DNA of 64,000 bases, taken from NCBI RefSeq assembly GCF_001189515.2, contig NZ_CP012069.2:1612001-1676000 (forward strand), given 5' to 3'. Below the pieces are notes generated by a model. It was not told the origin of the DNA. It saw only the letters and a list, made by a program, of their open reading frames with translations, and did no database searches. How positions within the stretch are numbered: position 1 is the first letter of the stretch; the number at the start of each line of letters is the position of its first letter. Below are positions 1-9,655 of this stretch, in pieces. A program made the translations under genes and the position numbers. This DNA comes from Olsenella sp. oral taxon 807. GTDB lineage: Bacteria; Actinomycetota; Coriobacteriia; Coriobacteriales; Atopobiaceae.

Positions 1-268
1 CGTCTGCCACGTGCCGAGTCCGATGCAGGGGATGCCCCTACCGTTGGAAAGGACAAACGTATCTGCCAGTCGGTTCATCTCTACCTCCGATGTTCGAGCT
101 CCCATCTTCCCGAGAAGAGTATAGCCTGCCCCGTTGGTACATGCGAACGTGGTCGCAAGGCCCCCACTGTCCGATTTGCCTGCCGTTTGATCCTAACGAT
201 CTATAGAGGCGTGGGCATGACCCAGCTCGCAAGATAGACACGCTGATGATAGCAAGGTGACCAAGAAC

Positions 269-1430
269 GCTCGGGGCCGAGTGGCAGTGCAACTCACACT
301 GCCACTCGACGGTGAACGTACCACGCGTCGCGTTCAGGGCCGAGTGGCAGTGCGATCGGTACGCTCGGGGCCGAGTGGCAGTGAAGGGATGGGGTCTGGG
401 TACGCCCGGGGCCGAGTGGCAGTGCGGCCGGGACTGCCAAACGGGCGTGAGCGTACCAAATCGGTACGATCGATGCCGAGTGGCAGTGAAGGGATGGGGT
501 CTGGGTACGCCCGGGGCCGAGTGGCAGTGCGGCCGGGACTGCCAAACGGGCGTGAGCGTACCAAATCGGTACGATCGATGCCGAGTGGCAGTGAAGGGAT
601 GGGGTCTGGGTACGCTCGGGGCCGAGTGGCAGTGCGATGTTCACTGCCACTCGATGGCGAACGTACCACGCCTCACGTTCAGGGCCGAGTGGCAGCGCAA
701 TCGGTACGCTCGGGGCCGAGTGGCAGTGAAGGGATGGGGTCTGGGCACGCCCGGGGCCGAGTGGCAGTGCGGCCGGGACTGCCAAACGGGCGTGAGCGTA
801 CCAAATCGGTACGATCGATGCCGAGTGGCAGTGAAGGGATGGGGTCTGGGTACGCTCGGGGCCGAGTGGCAGTGTGATGTTCACTGCCAGTCGATGGCGA
901 ACGTACCACGCGTCGCGTTCGGGGCCGAGTGGCAGCGCAATCGGTACGCTCGGGGCCGAGTGGCAGTGAAGGGATGGGGTCTGGGTACGCTCGGGGCCGA
1001 GTGGCAGTGCGGCCGGGACTGCCAAACGGGCGTGAGCGTACCAAATCGGTACGCTCGGGGCCGAGTGGCAGTGAAGGGATGGGGTCTGGGTACGCTCGGG
1101 GCCGAGTGGCAGTGCGATGTTCACTGCCACTCGATGGCGAACGTACCACGCCTCACGTTCGGGGCCGAGTGGCAGTGCGGTCGGTACGATCGATGCAGAG
1201 TGGCAGTGCAATTGGTACGCTCGGGGCCGAGCGGCAGTGCGGCTCACACTGCCACTCGATGGTGAACGTACCACACCTCACGTTCAAGGCCGAGTGGCAG
1301 TGCGATCGGTACGATCGGGGCCGAGTGGCAGTGCAACTCACACTGCCGCTCGACGGTGAACGTACTACGCATCACGTTCAAGGCCGAGTGGCAGTGCGGT
1401 CGGTACGATCGATGCCGAGTGGCAGTGCGG
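269..1430. repeat. Higher-order tandem array of GCCGAGTGGCAGTG modules
   Basis: The core GCCGAGTGGCAGTG recurs roughly every 30-45 bases over about 1.16 kb. A marker sub-module, GTGAAGGGATGGGG, falls at 381, 486, 591, 726, 831, 966 and 1071, so the larger period alternates between 105 and 135 bp. Several cores face an inverted copy, for example CGAGTGGCAGTG, seven bases, then CACTGCCACTCG near 280-310, so the DNA can fold into many hairpins. All periods are multiples of three, which keeps frames open on both strands; I regard those frames as artefacts. No CRISPR-like unique spacers are present. Nothing gene-like is seen in 1-268 or 1431-1504. Confidence 0.9.
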
Positions 1431-1504
1431 ACTCGCAGGTCCAGCCGTTCAAGCACCCGAGAAACCGCTCCAGCCCTTGGGATCTCGACATCGTCACTCC
1501 CCAG

Positions 1505-4500
1505 TCACTCCGTGATCTGCCTCAGGATCTCTGGGTCCTTGATCTTCTGGTCACGAGCGAGCAGCAGGACCTTCGAGAGAACCTCGGCGGTCTTGGGATC
1601 CTCATCCGCAAAGGGCAAGAACAGGCGACCGCGCGTCTGGGAGTGTACGGGAAGCATGCAGATCATGCCCGTACCCATCTTGTGCACCACGCCCGATCCC
1701 AGGTGGATTGAGTAGTTGCCCAGGGTACCGTGGACCTTCGCATGCGAGCCGTCCACGTCCACGTTCCTCACCTTCAAAAGATCGAGCAGCTGCCCGAGAA
1801 TCGCACGGCGCATCTCGATCGTCGAGGAGCTGGTCTCGGGGTCGACGGCGCCCGCGTGGGCGACACTCACCACCAAATCAACATCACGCATCGTCTCGGA
1901 GAACACGATGGGAGCGATCTCCTCGAGCGGCACGGCCTTCCATGTGCCGCGCCCGAAGAAGTTGACCTCCTCGATCACAGGTGGCTCGATGTCAGCGGGA
2001 GAGAACCAGTCGGCGTAGGACACCATGCATGCCACGAGGTTTTGGTCGTACCAGACCTTCTGCAGGCCCGTCTCGTAGTCAACGGTCCACCCGCGCGACT
2101 TGAGCAGGGTGGCGGCCTTCTGCGGCTGGATCTGGTTGCCAGCGTAGCGCCGCGAGATGGTGCGCTCCTGTCGCTCGTCGGCAGTGAGAAGATAGAGCTC
2201 ACGAAATACCTGCTTGAACGGCTGCACCACCGTGCGCTCGAAGACCTCGCCCATGAGGCGGTACCAGACGCCCTGCTGCTTGAGGTCAAAGGGATGGGCA
2301 ATGCGCAGGACACCGGCGTCCAGATCCCCGAAGTCCCGTGCCCAGACACTGTACGTGCCGTCGGTAAGCACGAGCCTCTCCATCATGGCTCCAATAACGG
2401 GATTCGCAAGGATGCCAGGAAGCTCATCGGCAGTGAAGCCGCTCTGCTCGACCATCGCTCTCTCCAGGATGGCACGGCCGCGCTTCTGCTGGGCACGCAG
2501 ATCCTTCACCTGACTCTTAAGACCCACGACATAGGGATCCCTGGCAATGGCCCTGGGCACGCTTCTCAGGAGGCGCTTGCCCTTGCGCACCGCCAGTGAG
2601 GCACACCCCATATCATCGAACGCGATCCAGACCTCATAGTCTTTCACGACATGGGGCTCGAAGCTCTCGCGCATACACTCGATCTGGGTGCCTTCCATGC
2701 GCCAGACGAGGCGATCGACGTCCGAGAACCCAGCACAGCGCGCCAGATTGGCAAGGGCAGCTTCGACCGCGCGCTTCTCGCTGCTTTTGCGCATCGCCCC
2801 GAACCGCACGCTTCCCGCCTCGAAGTGACGGATGAACTGGTAGCGATGGAGCGTCTCCTGCGGGGTGCCCTCGTACGGGATGAGTGGATAGCTGCGCAGC
2901 TTGTCCTGGTTGCGCTTCTGCTCGATTTCCTCCTCCAGCGCCTTTTCGTCGACCCTTCCCAGTGCCGCATCGACGAACAGCCGCGAGCGTCGATGGAGGC
3001 TATTGCCAATCGAGAGGTACTTGGCCGCACGATAGAGCACCTTGAAGCGCGCATCTCCCAGACGCTGGTGCACGTCCAAAAACCACTCGCGGTCGAACTG
3101 GCCGTCATTGAACTGCTGGGGCAAGATGGACGAGTAGCGCGCGACCTCGGTCTCCTTTGCGGCCGAGAAGTCCTCGCTGACATGCGCATGAAAGAACCAG
3201 ATGCCCGATTTCAGGGCGTCCCAGCCGCTGACCTGCTCCGCGAGCCCGGCCCACTGGGGCGCGAGCATCGTCGCCTGCACGAGGCGCTCATCGCTGATGC
3301 CGGCGGATCTCAGCAGCACAGAGAGGCTCGTTGCCGTATCCTCTGGAGCAGGCTGACAGGCCTCGAGCAGGTCGATAAGCATGTCTCGCTTCGAGCAACT
3401 GCAGTCTCGGGTAAGCGTGTCGTTGCCCAGCGCCTTGAGCAGATTGCAGAAATGACGTGCCCCGTCATGCTGTACCCGCACGATACGGAAGGCCAACTTC
3501 GAGACGGGCGTTTCCAGCTCCCCGCGCCGCTCCTCAACGTCGACGATACGCGATATGGCGCGATCGCACAGGTCCTGGGCGAAGGGATAGCGCTCTACCA
3601 TGTGTGCCCGCTCACGACGGGCCTGACTGGTCCTCGGGGCCACATGCTTCCATGCAACAGCGGGAGCAGTGAAGACAAAGCGATAGAAGGCACCCTCGCC
3701 GATCATCGACTGCCCCAGGGCACGCGCATAGTCCTCAAGGTCAAGGCCAAGCTCGATGTCACATGCGCTCCCGTTTGCCCTCTCCACGCAATACTCCAGC
3801 TCGAACCAGCGTCTATACTGCTCATCTGTGAACTCCAGCCGACGTATGACCATACGCCAGAACCGCAGCCATCGCGCGTTGATGGGATAGAAGTCCGAGC
3901 TGCCATAGTCGTAGCACGACATCTGAGAGACCCGTCGCAGACAGTTCTCGAAGGCGCAGCGACCATACATGCGCAGGAAGCTTCGGTACAGGCGCAGGGC
4001 CTCCCCCACGAGCTCGTCCTGGTCAACCTCGAAGAGCGAGAGCCACAGGACCTGCTCGGCCTGAAGTGCGCGGCCTTTTCCCAACTGATCGACCTCCCAC
4101 GGCCAGATCGTCTTGTCGTACGTCTCCCTCAGCGAGAGCATCCGCCCAACGAACTGATAGCGCGTGCTGGGAGGCTCATCGCGATCCAGCGTGGCACTCA
4201 CGACGCGCAGTGCCTGCGCCGCACCCGTGGTGACAGGAGCGATTGCCTCCCTGAACTCGTCGGCAAAGGGCAGCATGCCAAGGCGTGCATCCTTATCCGC
4301 CGCACATCGTGCCTTGCAGCCCACGGGCAGGGAAACGTAGTTGCCAGTCGAGCCAAGTAGCTGCGTCTCGCGTGCGCCGTTCCAGCCCTCGACCTCGTAC
4401 TCATAGTCCTCGTGTCGCTCGATGACGCCCGCGATACGCAAAAGCGCGTCGGCCGCACCCTCATAGTCAGCGTAGTCCTTGAGCCTGGGTGGTGTGAGCA

Positions 4501-6811
4501 AGTGGGTGCCGTCTTGGGTGACGAGCTCTCGCGCTGCGCCGACCGGGCCCTTTGCCTTTGGTTCTCCATCAGCAACTGAGTCCCCGTCGCCGAACAGCGC
4601 CCTGAGCGCACAAGAGAGGAAGCCACCACGCCGAGCGGGATCGTGGGCATCAAGGCCTTGGGCACCGGGGTCTGGAGCACCGACATCCTGGACACCAGAG
4701 GGCACCACAGCCTGCCGCTCACCTGCATACGCCTTCTCTGAGCCACCCTGGAAAAGGGGTGCGGCCTCGAACAGGTCCACGTAGCGTTCCTCGAAGGGCA
4801 GAGCCTCTTCGGGGTCGTACAGGCCATAGCCGTTCTCGGGCGTGTATGCCTCGGTCTCGGACTCTCCGAGGCCAAGGCCATCGAGCAGGACCCTCGTCTG
4901 GGCGGGAACGTCGCGGGAGGAAAGCTCGCCGAGCGCGAGGGACAGGGCCTCATCGTCTGCAAACGCGGCGGCATCCGCCGAAACATCCCTCTCCTTGCGC
5001 GCCCGCAGCACGAGCTCGATGCCAGCCTGGTTCTGATAGGCGTTGTTGGCCTGCAGCAGCCGCACCGTCACACCCTTAAGCTTATCCCACGACTGCGCAG
5101 TGAGGATACCCATGACGCCCTCACGCAGCGATGAGCTCTTCGAGGAGAGTACATTGCCGAGGGCGTCCAAGTCCCGCTCGCCAACCCTCATCCGCGACAG
5201 CCGGTCAACAGCCAGCTGGCGCGTGGCGACGGTACGGTCGCCCAGCAGGTCGAGCAGCAGCTGATGGTCGGCAGGAACGGTGTCGGGCGAGAGGAAGGTG
5301 TAGACCAAGATCCACCTGAGGTCCACGTTCATCAGGTCAATCATGCCGTAAAGCTCCTGTACGAGCGCGGGGTTCAGATCGTAGAGAGCTACGCTCATCA
5401 TGCACTTGATGACCCTGTCCACAGAGAGAGTGATGGTAATCTCGGCGTAAGGGCTGTCGGAAAACGTGCGCTTCTTGCGGCCGACCTCTTGGGCGATGCC
5501 CTTGAGTTGAAAGAACAGCCGCGCACGCTCGGCGGCATCACTTGGGAGCGCCTCGTCAGGACAGGGGCGCAGGGGCTCAATATGCGCGTCCACGCTTCTG
5601 TAGCGGCCACGCAGGGCCTGGTCCAGGACCGCGAGGTTGCTTATGACCCATGCGAGGGTCTCGGGATCGCGCTCGTCCAGATGGCGCATCGCGAGGGACA
5701 TCCGATACGCGTCGTCCGTTATGTTGCGTATGAAGTACCAGCCCAGGACGCGCCTCACATGCACAGGGTCAGTGACAAGACGCTCTAGCTGGGGCGTGAC
5801 CAGCGCCAGGTCATCAACGCCTAAGGCCCACAGCCCCAGGTGCACCTCGATGATGTTGTCGCTCTCAAGCAGCTGCAGGCAGTATGCCTTGTCGTCGAGG
5901 GCACGCAACGCCAGCCCTGCGAAGCGCGCAAGCCGTCTTCCTTTCATCGCGGGCAGGGGCAGCCCGCACCAGGTACCAAATGCGCGCAGGGCGGCGCTGA
6001 AGCGGAACAGGTCCCTCTCGACGCAATGCGACAGGATGCGCTCCAACGTGCGCCTCGTCCCGCAATCCGCTTGCTCCAGGATGGCCTGACGCACGCCCTC
6101 CTGCTCTTGCGCCGCGTCAAGCAGTCTGAGCAGGTCGCCCACCAGTTCCTCGTTGCCGCTGCGGACGATGCCCCGCACCAGGTGATGGTCGAGCGCACTG
6201 GCCGCGTTGTCGCCATAGATCGCGTCCTTGAGGTAGGCAATCACGTCCGCGTCACCGTTGCGAATGGCGATGGCAATAAGAAACTCGAAGTGCGTGAATA
6301 TGTCGGAGTAGTCCCTGTATAGCAGCTCGGCCACAGGACGTTCGCAACAGATCGCCCCCACATTGTCCGCAAGAATGAACATGGCGCTGTACGCATACAG
6401 CGCAAAGTCCCGTGCGTGGCAACTGCGCCTCAGCCAGCCGAAGCCAAAGGCGCCTTCCGCGACAAGGTCGAGAATCTGGCGCAAGAACATGCAGACCTCA
6501 GGCCCTACCACCTCGCCAAACACCCACGCGACGGCGGGCGTCCAGAAGTCGTCCACAGTGTGCACCTCGCACACAGGCCTGCCCAAGGCCTCCTCAAACG
6601 CCATGAGAAACTCGTCACGCGCATCATGAACGCCGTCAGGCACCCATAGCCCAGCCAGCGATTCCGGGATCGTGGCAAGACGTCGGTCGCCCAAGACGAC
6701 AGCTGCGATCGCAGACGCAAGCCCGATCCTTCCGCGAGCAAGTGCGTGCAGGCGCTCGACCTCCTCTGCTGGAATCTCTATCTTTGGGCGACTCGGGCGG
6801 CTTCGTGCCAT
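1505..6811 (-). CDS. Giant DUF4132 domain protein (1768 aa)
   Basis: The C-terminal 500 or so residues match the DUF4132 style: an FRELYLLT block, a YAGNQIQPQ block, then a VDGSHAKVHGTLGNYSIHLG block typical of the C-terminal subdomain. The N-terminal two thirds look alpha-helical and repeat-like (HEAT-like by eye), with an Asp/Gly/Pro-rich low-complexity insert near residues 730-830. No signal peptide or membrane segment is evident. I place the start at the MARSRPSRPK methionine because GAGGAGAAG lies about six bases upstream; the longer frame to 7096 has arginine-rich, non-protein-like sequence. The small gene at 6900-7319 precedes it in the same direction and is probably co-transcribed. 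The biochemical role of DUF4132 is not established; some family members carry WGR domains, which I do not see here. Confidence 0.85.
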   Translation of the reverse strand: MARSRPSRPKIEIPAEEVERLHALARGRIGLASAIAAVVLGDRRLATIPESLAGLWVPDGVHDARDEFLMAFEEALGRPVCEVHTVDDFWTPAVAWVFGEVVGPEVCMFLRQILDLVAEGAFGFGWLRRSCHARDFALYAYSAMFILADNVGAICCERPVAELLYRDYSDIFTHFEFLIAIAIRNGDADVIAYLKDAIYGDNAASALDHHLVRGIVRSGNEELVGDLLRLLDAAQEQEGVRQAILEQADCGTRRTLERILSHCVERDLFRFSAALRAFGTWCGLPLPAMKGRRLARFAGLALRALDDKAYCLQLLESDNIIEVHLGLWALGVDDLALVTPQLERLVTDPVHVRRVLGWYFIRNITDDAYRMSLAMRHLDERDPETLAWVISNLAVLDQALRGRYRSVDAHIEPLRPCPDEALPSDAAERARLFFQLKGIAQEVGRKKRTFSDSPYAEITITLSVDRVIKCMMSVALYDLNPALVQELYGMIDLMNVDLRWILVYTFLSPDTVPADHQLLLDLLGDRTVATRQLAVDRLSRMRVGERDLDALGNVLSSKSSSLREGVMGILTAQSWDKLKGVTVRLLQANNAYQNQAGIELVLRARKERDVSADAAAFADDEALSLALGELSSRDVPAQTRVLLDGLGLGESETEAYTPENGYGLYDPEEALPFEERYVDLFEAAPLFQGGSEKAYAGERQAVVPSGVQDVGAPDPGAQGLDAHDPARRGGFLSCALRALFGDGDSVADGEPKAKGPVGAARELVTQDGTHLLTPPRLKDYADYEGAADALLRIAGVIERHEDYEYEVEGWNGARETQLLGSTGNYVSLPVGCKARCAADKDARLGMLPFADEFREAIAPVTTGAAQALRVVSATLDRDEPPSTRYQFVGRMLSLRETYDKTIWPWEVDQLGKGRALQAEQVLWLSLFEVDQDELVGEALRLYRSFLRMYGRCAFENCLRRVSQMSCYDYGSSDFYPINARWLRFWRMVIRRLEFTDEQYRRWFELEYCVERANGSACDIELGLDLEDYARALGQSMIGEGAFYRFVFTAPAVAWKHVAPRTSQARRERAHMVERYPFAQDLCDRAISRIVDVEERRGELETPVSKLAFRIVRVQHDGARHFCNLLKALGNDTLTRDCSCSKRDMLIDLLEACQPAPEDTATSLSVLLRSAGISDERLVQATMLAPQWAGLAEQVSGWDALKSGIWFFHAHVSEDFSAAKETEVARYSSILPQQFNDGQFDREWFLDVHQRLGDARFKVLYRAAKYLSIGNSLHRRSRLFVDAALGRVDEKALEEEIEQKRNQDKLRSYPLIPYEGTPQETLHRYQFIRHFEAGSVRFGAMRKSSEKRAVEAALANLARCAGFSDVDRLVWRMEGTQIECMRESFEPHVVKDYEVWIAFDDMGCASLAVRKGKRLLRSVPRAIARDPYVVGLKSQVKDLRAQQKRGRAILERAMVEQSGFTADELPGILANPVIGAMMERLVLTDGTYSVWARDFGDLDAGVLRIAHPFDLKQQGVWYRLMGEVFERTVVQPFKQVFRELYLLTADERQERTISRRYAGNQIQPQKAATLLKSRGWTVDYETGLQKVWYDQNLVACMVSYADWFSPADIEPPVIEEVNFFGRGTWKAVPLEEIAPIVFSETMRDVDLVVSVAHAGAVDPETSSSTIEMRRAILGQLLDLLKVRNVDVDGSHAKVHGTLGNYSIHLGSGVVHKMGTGMICMLPVHSQTRGRLFLPFADEDPKTAEVLSKVLLLARDQKIKDPEILRQITE

Positions 6812-6899
6812 CGTCTTCTCCTCACAGCCATGGTGTGTACGACGCATTCGGAGTGTACGTGCAGGGCGTGCGCCGCAGGGTACGGTGCCTTCGCAGCTC

Positions 6900-7319
6900 T
6901 CACCACATGCTACCAGCCAGGAAGGTGAGACGAATGAAGGTGTACGTGACCCCGTCTTGGGCGGGGACGGACTCATCGAGGCTGGTGAGCTCATCGTCAC
7001 CTGCGACCACACGGATGATGCCGTCCTCGAAGCACTGCAAGGCGTTTTTCTCGGCCTTGATGCGGTCCGCCTTCGCCTGCGCATGGATGCGCCCAAAGCC
7101 CACCTTGCCCACCTCGGCCATACGATCGATCTCGTCCTGACTCAGAAGCGCCTTGAGCATCTCACCGGGCTCACGCCGGTTGTACGCGCTAAGCTCCACG
7201 TCCACCAGCGCGATGATGAGGTCACGAAGCGTGCGCACGTCATGGGGAAGCTCGTAGGACTTCGGCTCGAGAAAACCGCGCTCGCGCCTGAGCGACTTGA
7301 CATTCGCAAAGATCTGCAT
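6900..7319 (-). CDS. Hypothetical protein preceding the DUF4132 gene (139 aa)
   Basis: A small, charged, predicted cytoplasmic protein with a helical, Lys/Glu/Asp-rich middle (about residues 55-95) and no recognised motif. It starts at an ATG with a G-run about eight bases upstream and ends 88 bases before the DUF4132 start on the same strand, so it is likely the first gene of a two-gene unit. Its sequence composition matches real genes nearby. It begins just inside the read-through tail of a broken AAA ATPase fragment, suggesting that the ATPase decayed by insertion or deletion at this spot. Function unknown. Confidence 0.7.
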   Translation of the reverse strand: MQIFANVKSLRRERGFLEPKSYELPHDVRTLRDLIIALVDVELSAYNRREPGEMLKALLSQDEIDRMAEVGKVGFGRIHAQAKADRIKAEKNALQCFEDGIIRVVAGDDELTSLDESVPAQDGVTYTFIRLTFLAGSMW

Positions 7320-7329
7320 CAGACGACCC

Positions 7330-7680
7330 CCATCGTGTCCCGCTCCCTGTCAAAAAGGACACTCTCACCTTCTCGCGGTCCACAGCAAAGCGGACGGCAT
7401 CCCAAAGCTGTGGAGCCATCTGCCACTCATCAATTAGTCGGGGCTTATCGCCAATGAGAAGCTCCGAGGGCTTTGAGTCAGCCATGGCAAGGAGCGCAGG
7501 GCTCTTATCAGGATCTTGAAGGTATATCTGACTCCTCGTGTGATGAATTCCGGTCTCCGTCTTGCCGCACCACTTGGGCCCCTTGATATGAACCGCACCT
7601 GAGCTGCGCAGCGCGTCATCGAGTCGCGTGTCTGCCACTCTTGGCAGATATCCATCCGATTCACAAATGCCAAACGTCAT
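7330..7680 (-). pseudogene. Truncated AAA ATPase (DUF4143 type), N-terminal fragment
   Basis: The first ~115 residues match the start of the AAA_14/DUF4143 ATPases: a YLPRVADTRLDDALRSSGAV opening, a Walker A GPKWCGKT, then LIDEWQ (Walker B-like) and a FLTGSGT sensor segment. The reading frame then runs into unrelated sequence, and the lid and DUF4143 domains are missing (intact members are about 400 residues). It is therefore a remnant. A second broken copy of the same family lies at 60119-61183. Confidence 0.75.
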
Positions 7681-7751
7681 TTCCGTCGCACCTCAATCAA
7701 GGGGTGATAGCTAGCCTTTTGATTTGATTCTACCAGTTAGACCATAGGAGC

Positions 7752-7866
7752 TTTATGGGTTGGACCGTTTTCACTTTATGGGTTGGACCGTTTTCGCTTT
7801 ATGGGTTGGACCGTTCCCGCTTTATGGGTTGGACCGTTCCCGCTTTATGGGTTGGACCGTTTCCGC
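7752..7866. repeat. Five tandem copies of a 23-bp repeat
   Basis: Five head-to-tail 23-bp units beginning TTTATGGGTTGGACCG, at 7752, 7775, 7798, 7821 and 7844. They differ only in the last few bases (TTTTCAC, TTTTCGC, TTCCCGC). There are no spacers. They lie between the AAA remnant and the sod terminator, in a stretch with no gene. Confidence 0.9.
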
Positions 7867-7935
7867 TCACTCCGCACCTCGTTCAAGGGTTGAGCCGTCC
7901 CCTTCCGGCCGCACACATAATCCGGCCGCGCACAG

Positions 7936-7971
7936 AAAAGTCCCGCGCGCCTTCAACACGACGCGCGGGAC
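7936..7971 (-). terminator. Rho-independent terminator of sodA
   Basis: Read on the minus strand, a perfect 10-bp stem (GTCCCGCGCG at 7940-7949 pairing with 7962-7971) is followed by TTTT at 7939-7936. It lies 60 bases past the sodA stop. Confidence 0.85.
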
Positions 7972-8031
7972 CCATCTGACACATAGCTTGGTGCAGGATT
8001 GGGGACACACGCTGCCCCACCACCGAAGAAC

Positions 8032-8649
8032 CTAGCCGGCGACCTTAGCGTACCTCTCGGCAACGGCATTCCAGTCGAGCACCTCGAAGAATGCGTCCAC
8101 GTAGTCGGCGCGCAGGTTCTTGTACTTCAGGTAGTAGGCATGCTCCCACACATCTATACCGAGGATAGGCACCGACTCGCTTCCCTCGCTGAGGGGGTTA
8201 TCCTGGTTGGGGCTGGAGGAGACGCTCAGGGAACCATCCTTGCCGGAGTTGAGCCATGCCCACCCGGAGCCAAAGCGGCCAAGCGCCGCCTTCTTCAGCT
8301 GATCCTTCAGGGAGTCCACGTCACCGAAGCCCCTCTCGATGGCCGCCTTCAGCACACCTTCCGGCGCAGGGGCTGGGTTTGGCGACATGATGGAGAAGTA
8401 GAGGTTATGATTGTAGAATCCGCCACCGTTGTTGCGGATGACCTGGCGAAGGGCTTCGTCCTGTATCGTCCCCAACGAAGCGAGCAGGGCCTCGATAGGT
8501 GTGTCAAGGACGCCCGCCTTCTCTGCGGCCTCGTTCAGAACCTTGGTGTATGCCGCATGGTGCTTGGAATAGTGCGTCTCCATCGTCAGCGCGTCGATAT
8601 GCGGCTCCAGTGCGTCAAAGGAATAGGGCAACTCTATCTGCTTGTACAT
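8032..8649 (-). CDS. sodA: Superoxide dismutase, Fe/Mn family
   Basis: Cytoplasmic enzyme that dismutates superoxide to peroxide and oxygen. The 205-residue length is normal for the family. The four metal ligands are visible: His26 (THYSKHH), His81 (FYNHNLYF), Asp166 and His170 (the family signature DVWEHAYY). I cannot decide Fe, Mn or cambialistic from sequence alone. The start has AGAGGAG about eight bases upstream. It is monocistronic: a terminator follows and the next upstream gene is 178 bases away. A manganese/iron-type ABC importer lies immediately upstream on the same strand, which fits a supply of cofactor metal. A single sod is a plausible oxygen defence for an anaerobe. Confidence 0.95.
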   Translation of the reverse strand: MYKQIELPYSFDALEPHIDALTMETHYSKHHAAYTKVLNEAAEKAGVLDTPIEALLASLGTIQDEALRQVIRNNGGGFYNHNLYFSIMSPNPAPAPEGVLKAAIERGFGDVDSLKDQLKKAALGRFGSGWAWLNSGKDGSLSVSSSPNQDNPLSEGSESVPILGIDVWEHAYYLKYKNLRADYVDAFFEVLDWNAVAERYAKVAG

Positions 8650-8827
8650 GATGTGGCTCCTCTGCTACTAGGAATGACTTGCAATAAGTCTACCCACATC
8701 TAGGATTCCATTCCCCAGAAACTACGATATGCCAATACGTTCTCGCGCAACGGGGAGGCGCCCCGTAAGGAGGCGCCTCTATAGGTGGCGCGCTGGCCCG
8801 AGGGCGGCGAGATGTGACGTCGAGACC

Positions 8828-9655
8828 TCACCCCCTCCGGAGCGCCCCGTGGGGGCCGAAGACGTATGCGAGCGCGAACTCGATCCCGAGCGCGACGCCG
8901 ATCATCCCTCCCGATGACGCATTTAACACGTAGCTCAGCCAGACCCCCACCAAGACCGCCACCGCCGCCACCAATGGGGAAAGCCACAGCATCCTCCAAA
9001 TGCTGTCAGAGAGCATGCGGGCCGTCGCGCCAGGCGTGACGAGCATGGCAACCGATAGGATGATGCCCACCGCCTGCAGCGACACCACGACGGTCACCGC
9101 AAGCGCAACGAGCAGGATCGTCGAGAGCGTCTGGGGAGCGAGTCCTATCGCCTGCGCATGGGTCGAGTCGAAGGCGAGCAGGGCAAGGTCGCGCCTCCGG
9201 ACGAGGACGACCGCAAGGACCAAGGCACCCAGGACGATCACCTGCCACATGTCATCCACCGTGACGCCCAAGAGGTTGCCAAACAGGATGTGGGAGAGGT
9301 TCACCTGGCTCGGAACCTTGGAGATGAGCACGGTGCCCAAGGAGAACAGGGTCGTGAACACGATGCCCATGGAGGTGTCGGAGCGTATGATGCGATTTTT
9401 CCTCACCGCGCCAATGAGGACGACGGCCAGAAGTGCCGACACGAGCGCACCGACAACGTAGGGAAGTCCCAGCAGGTACGAGATAACGACCCCCGGGAGC
9501 ACCGCGTGCGAGATGGCATCGCCCATGAGCGACCAGCCCATGTGGATCACGTAGCAGCTGATGACGCCACAGACCAAGGCCGTAGCCAAGCCCGTAATCA
9601 GGGCACGCTGCATGAAGGCGTGGGAGAGGAGGTCGAAGAGCCCCACCGTCGACAT
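8828..9655 (-). CDS. Metal ABC transporter permease (MntB/SitC/ZnuB family)
   Basis: A 275-residue polytopic membrane protein, about eight hydrophobic segments, of the ABC-3 family that imports Mn, Fe or Zn. Family features include the GDAISHAVLPG coupling-helix segment around residues 45-55 and the SVAMLVTPGATA segment near the C-terminus. Its start codon overlaps the stop of the upstream ATPase gene (TGATG), showing translational coupling. Last gene of the three-gene importer operon. Metal specificity cannot be read from the permease; the neighbouring sod and iron loci favour Mn or Fe. Confidence 0.9.
   Translation of the reverse strand: MSTVGLFDLLSHAFMQRALITGLATALVCGVISCYVIHMGWSLMGDAISHAVLPGVVISYLLGLPYVVGALVSALLAVVLIGAVRKNRIIRSDTSMGIVFTTLFSLGTVLISKVPSQVNLSHILFGNLLGVTVDDMWQVIVLGALVLAVVLVRRRDLALLAFDSTHAQAIGLAPQTLSTILLVALAVTVVVSLQAVGIILSVAMLVTPGATARMLSDSIWRMLWLSPLVAAVAVLVGVWLSYVLNASSGGMIGVALGIEFALAYVFGPHGALRRG

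Noticed and set aside
269-1430. CRISPR array
   Set aside because: Repeat and intervening segments are themselves repeated; there are no unique spacers and no cas genes in the window.
257-1711. Several long overlapping frames on both strands across the tandem array
   Set aside because: Repeat periods are multiples of three, so frames stay open by construction; the products are low-complexity and the frames conflict with each other.
1708-6649. Long plus-strand frames opposite the DUF4132 gene
   Set aside because: They are antisense shadows of a high-G+C gene, with arginine/alanine-rich, non-conserved products and no ribosome sites.
8755-8779. Terminator of the metal ABC operon
   Set aside because: An 8-bp GAGGCGCC/GGCGCCTC stem exists but there is no T-run on the relevant strand.
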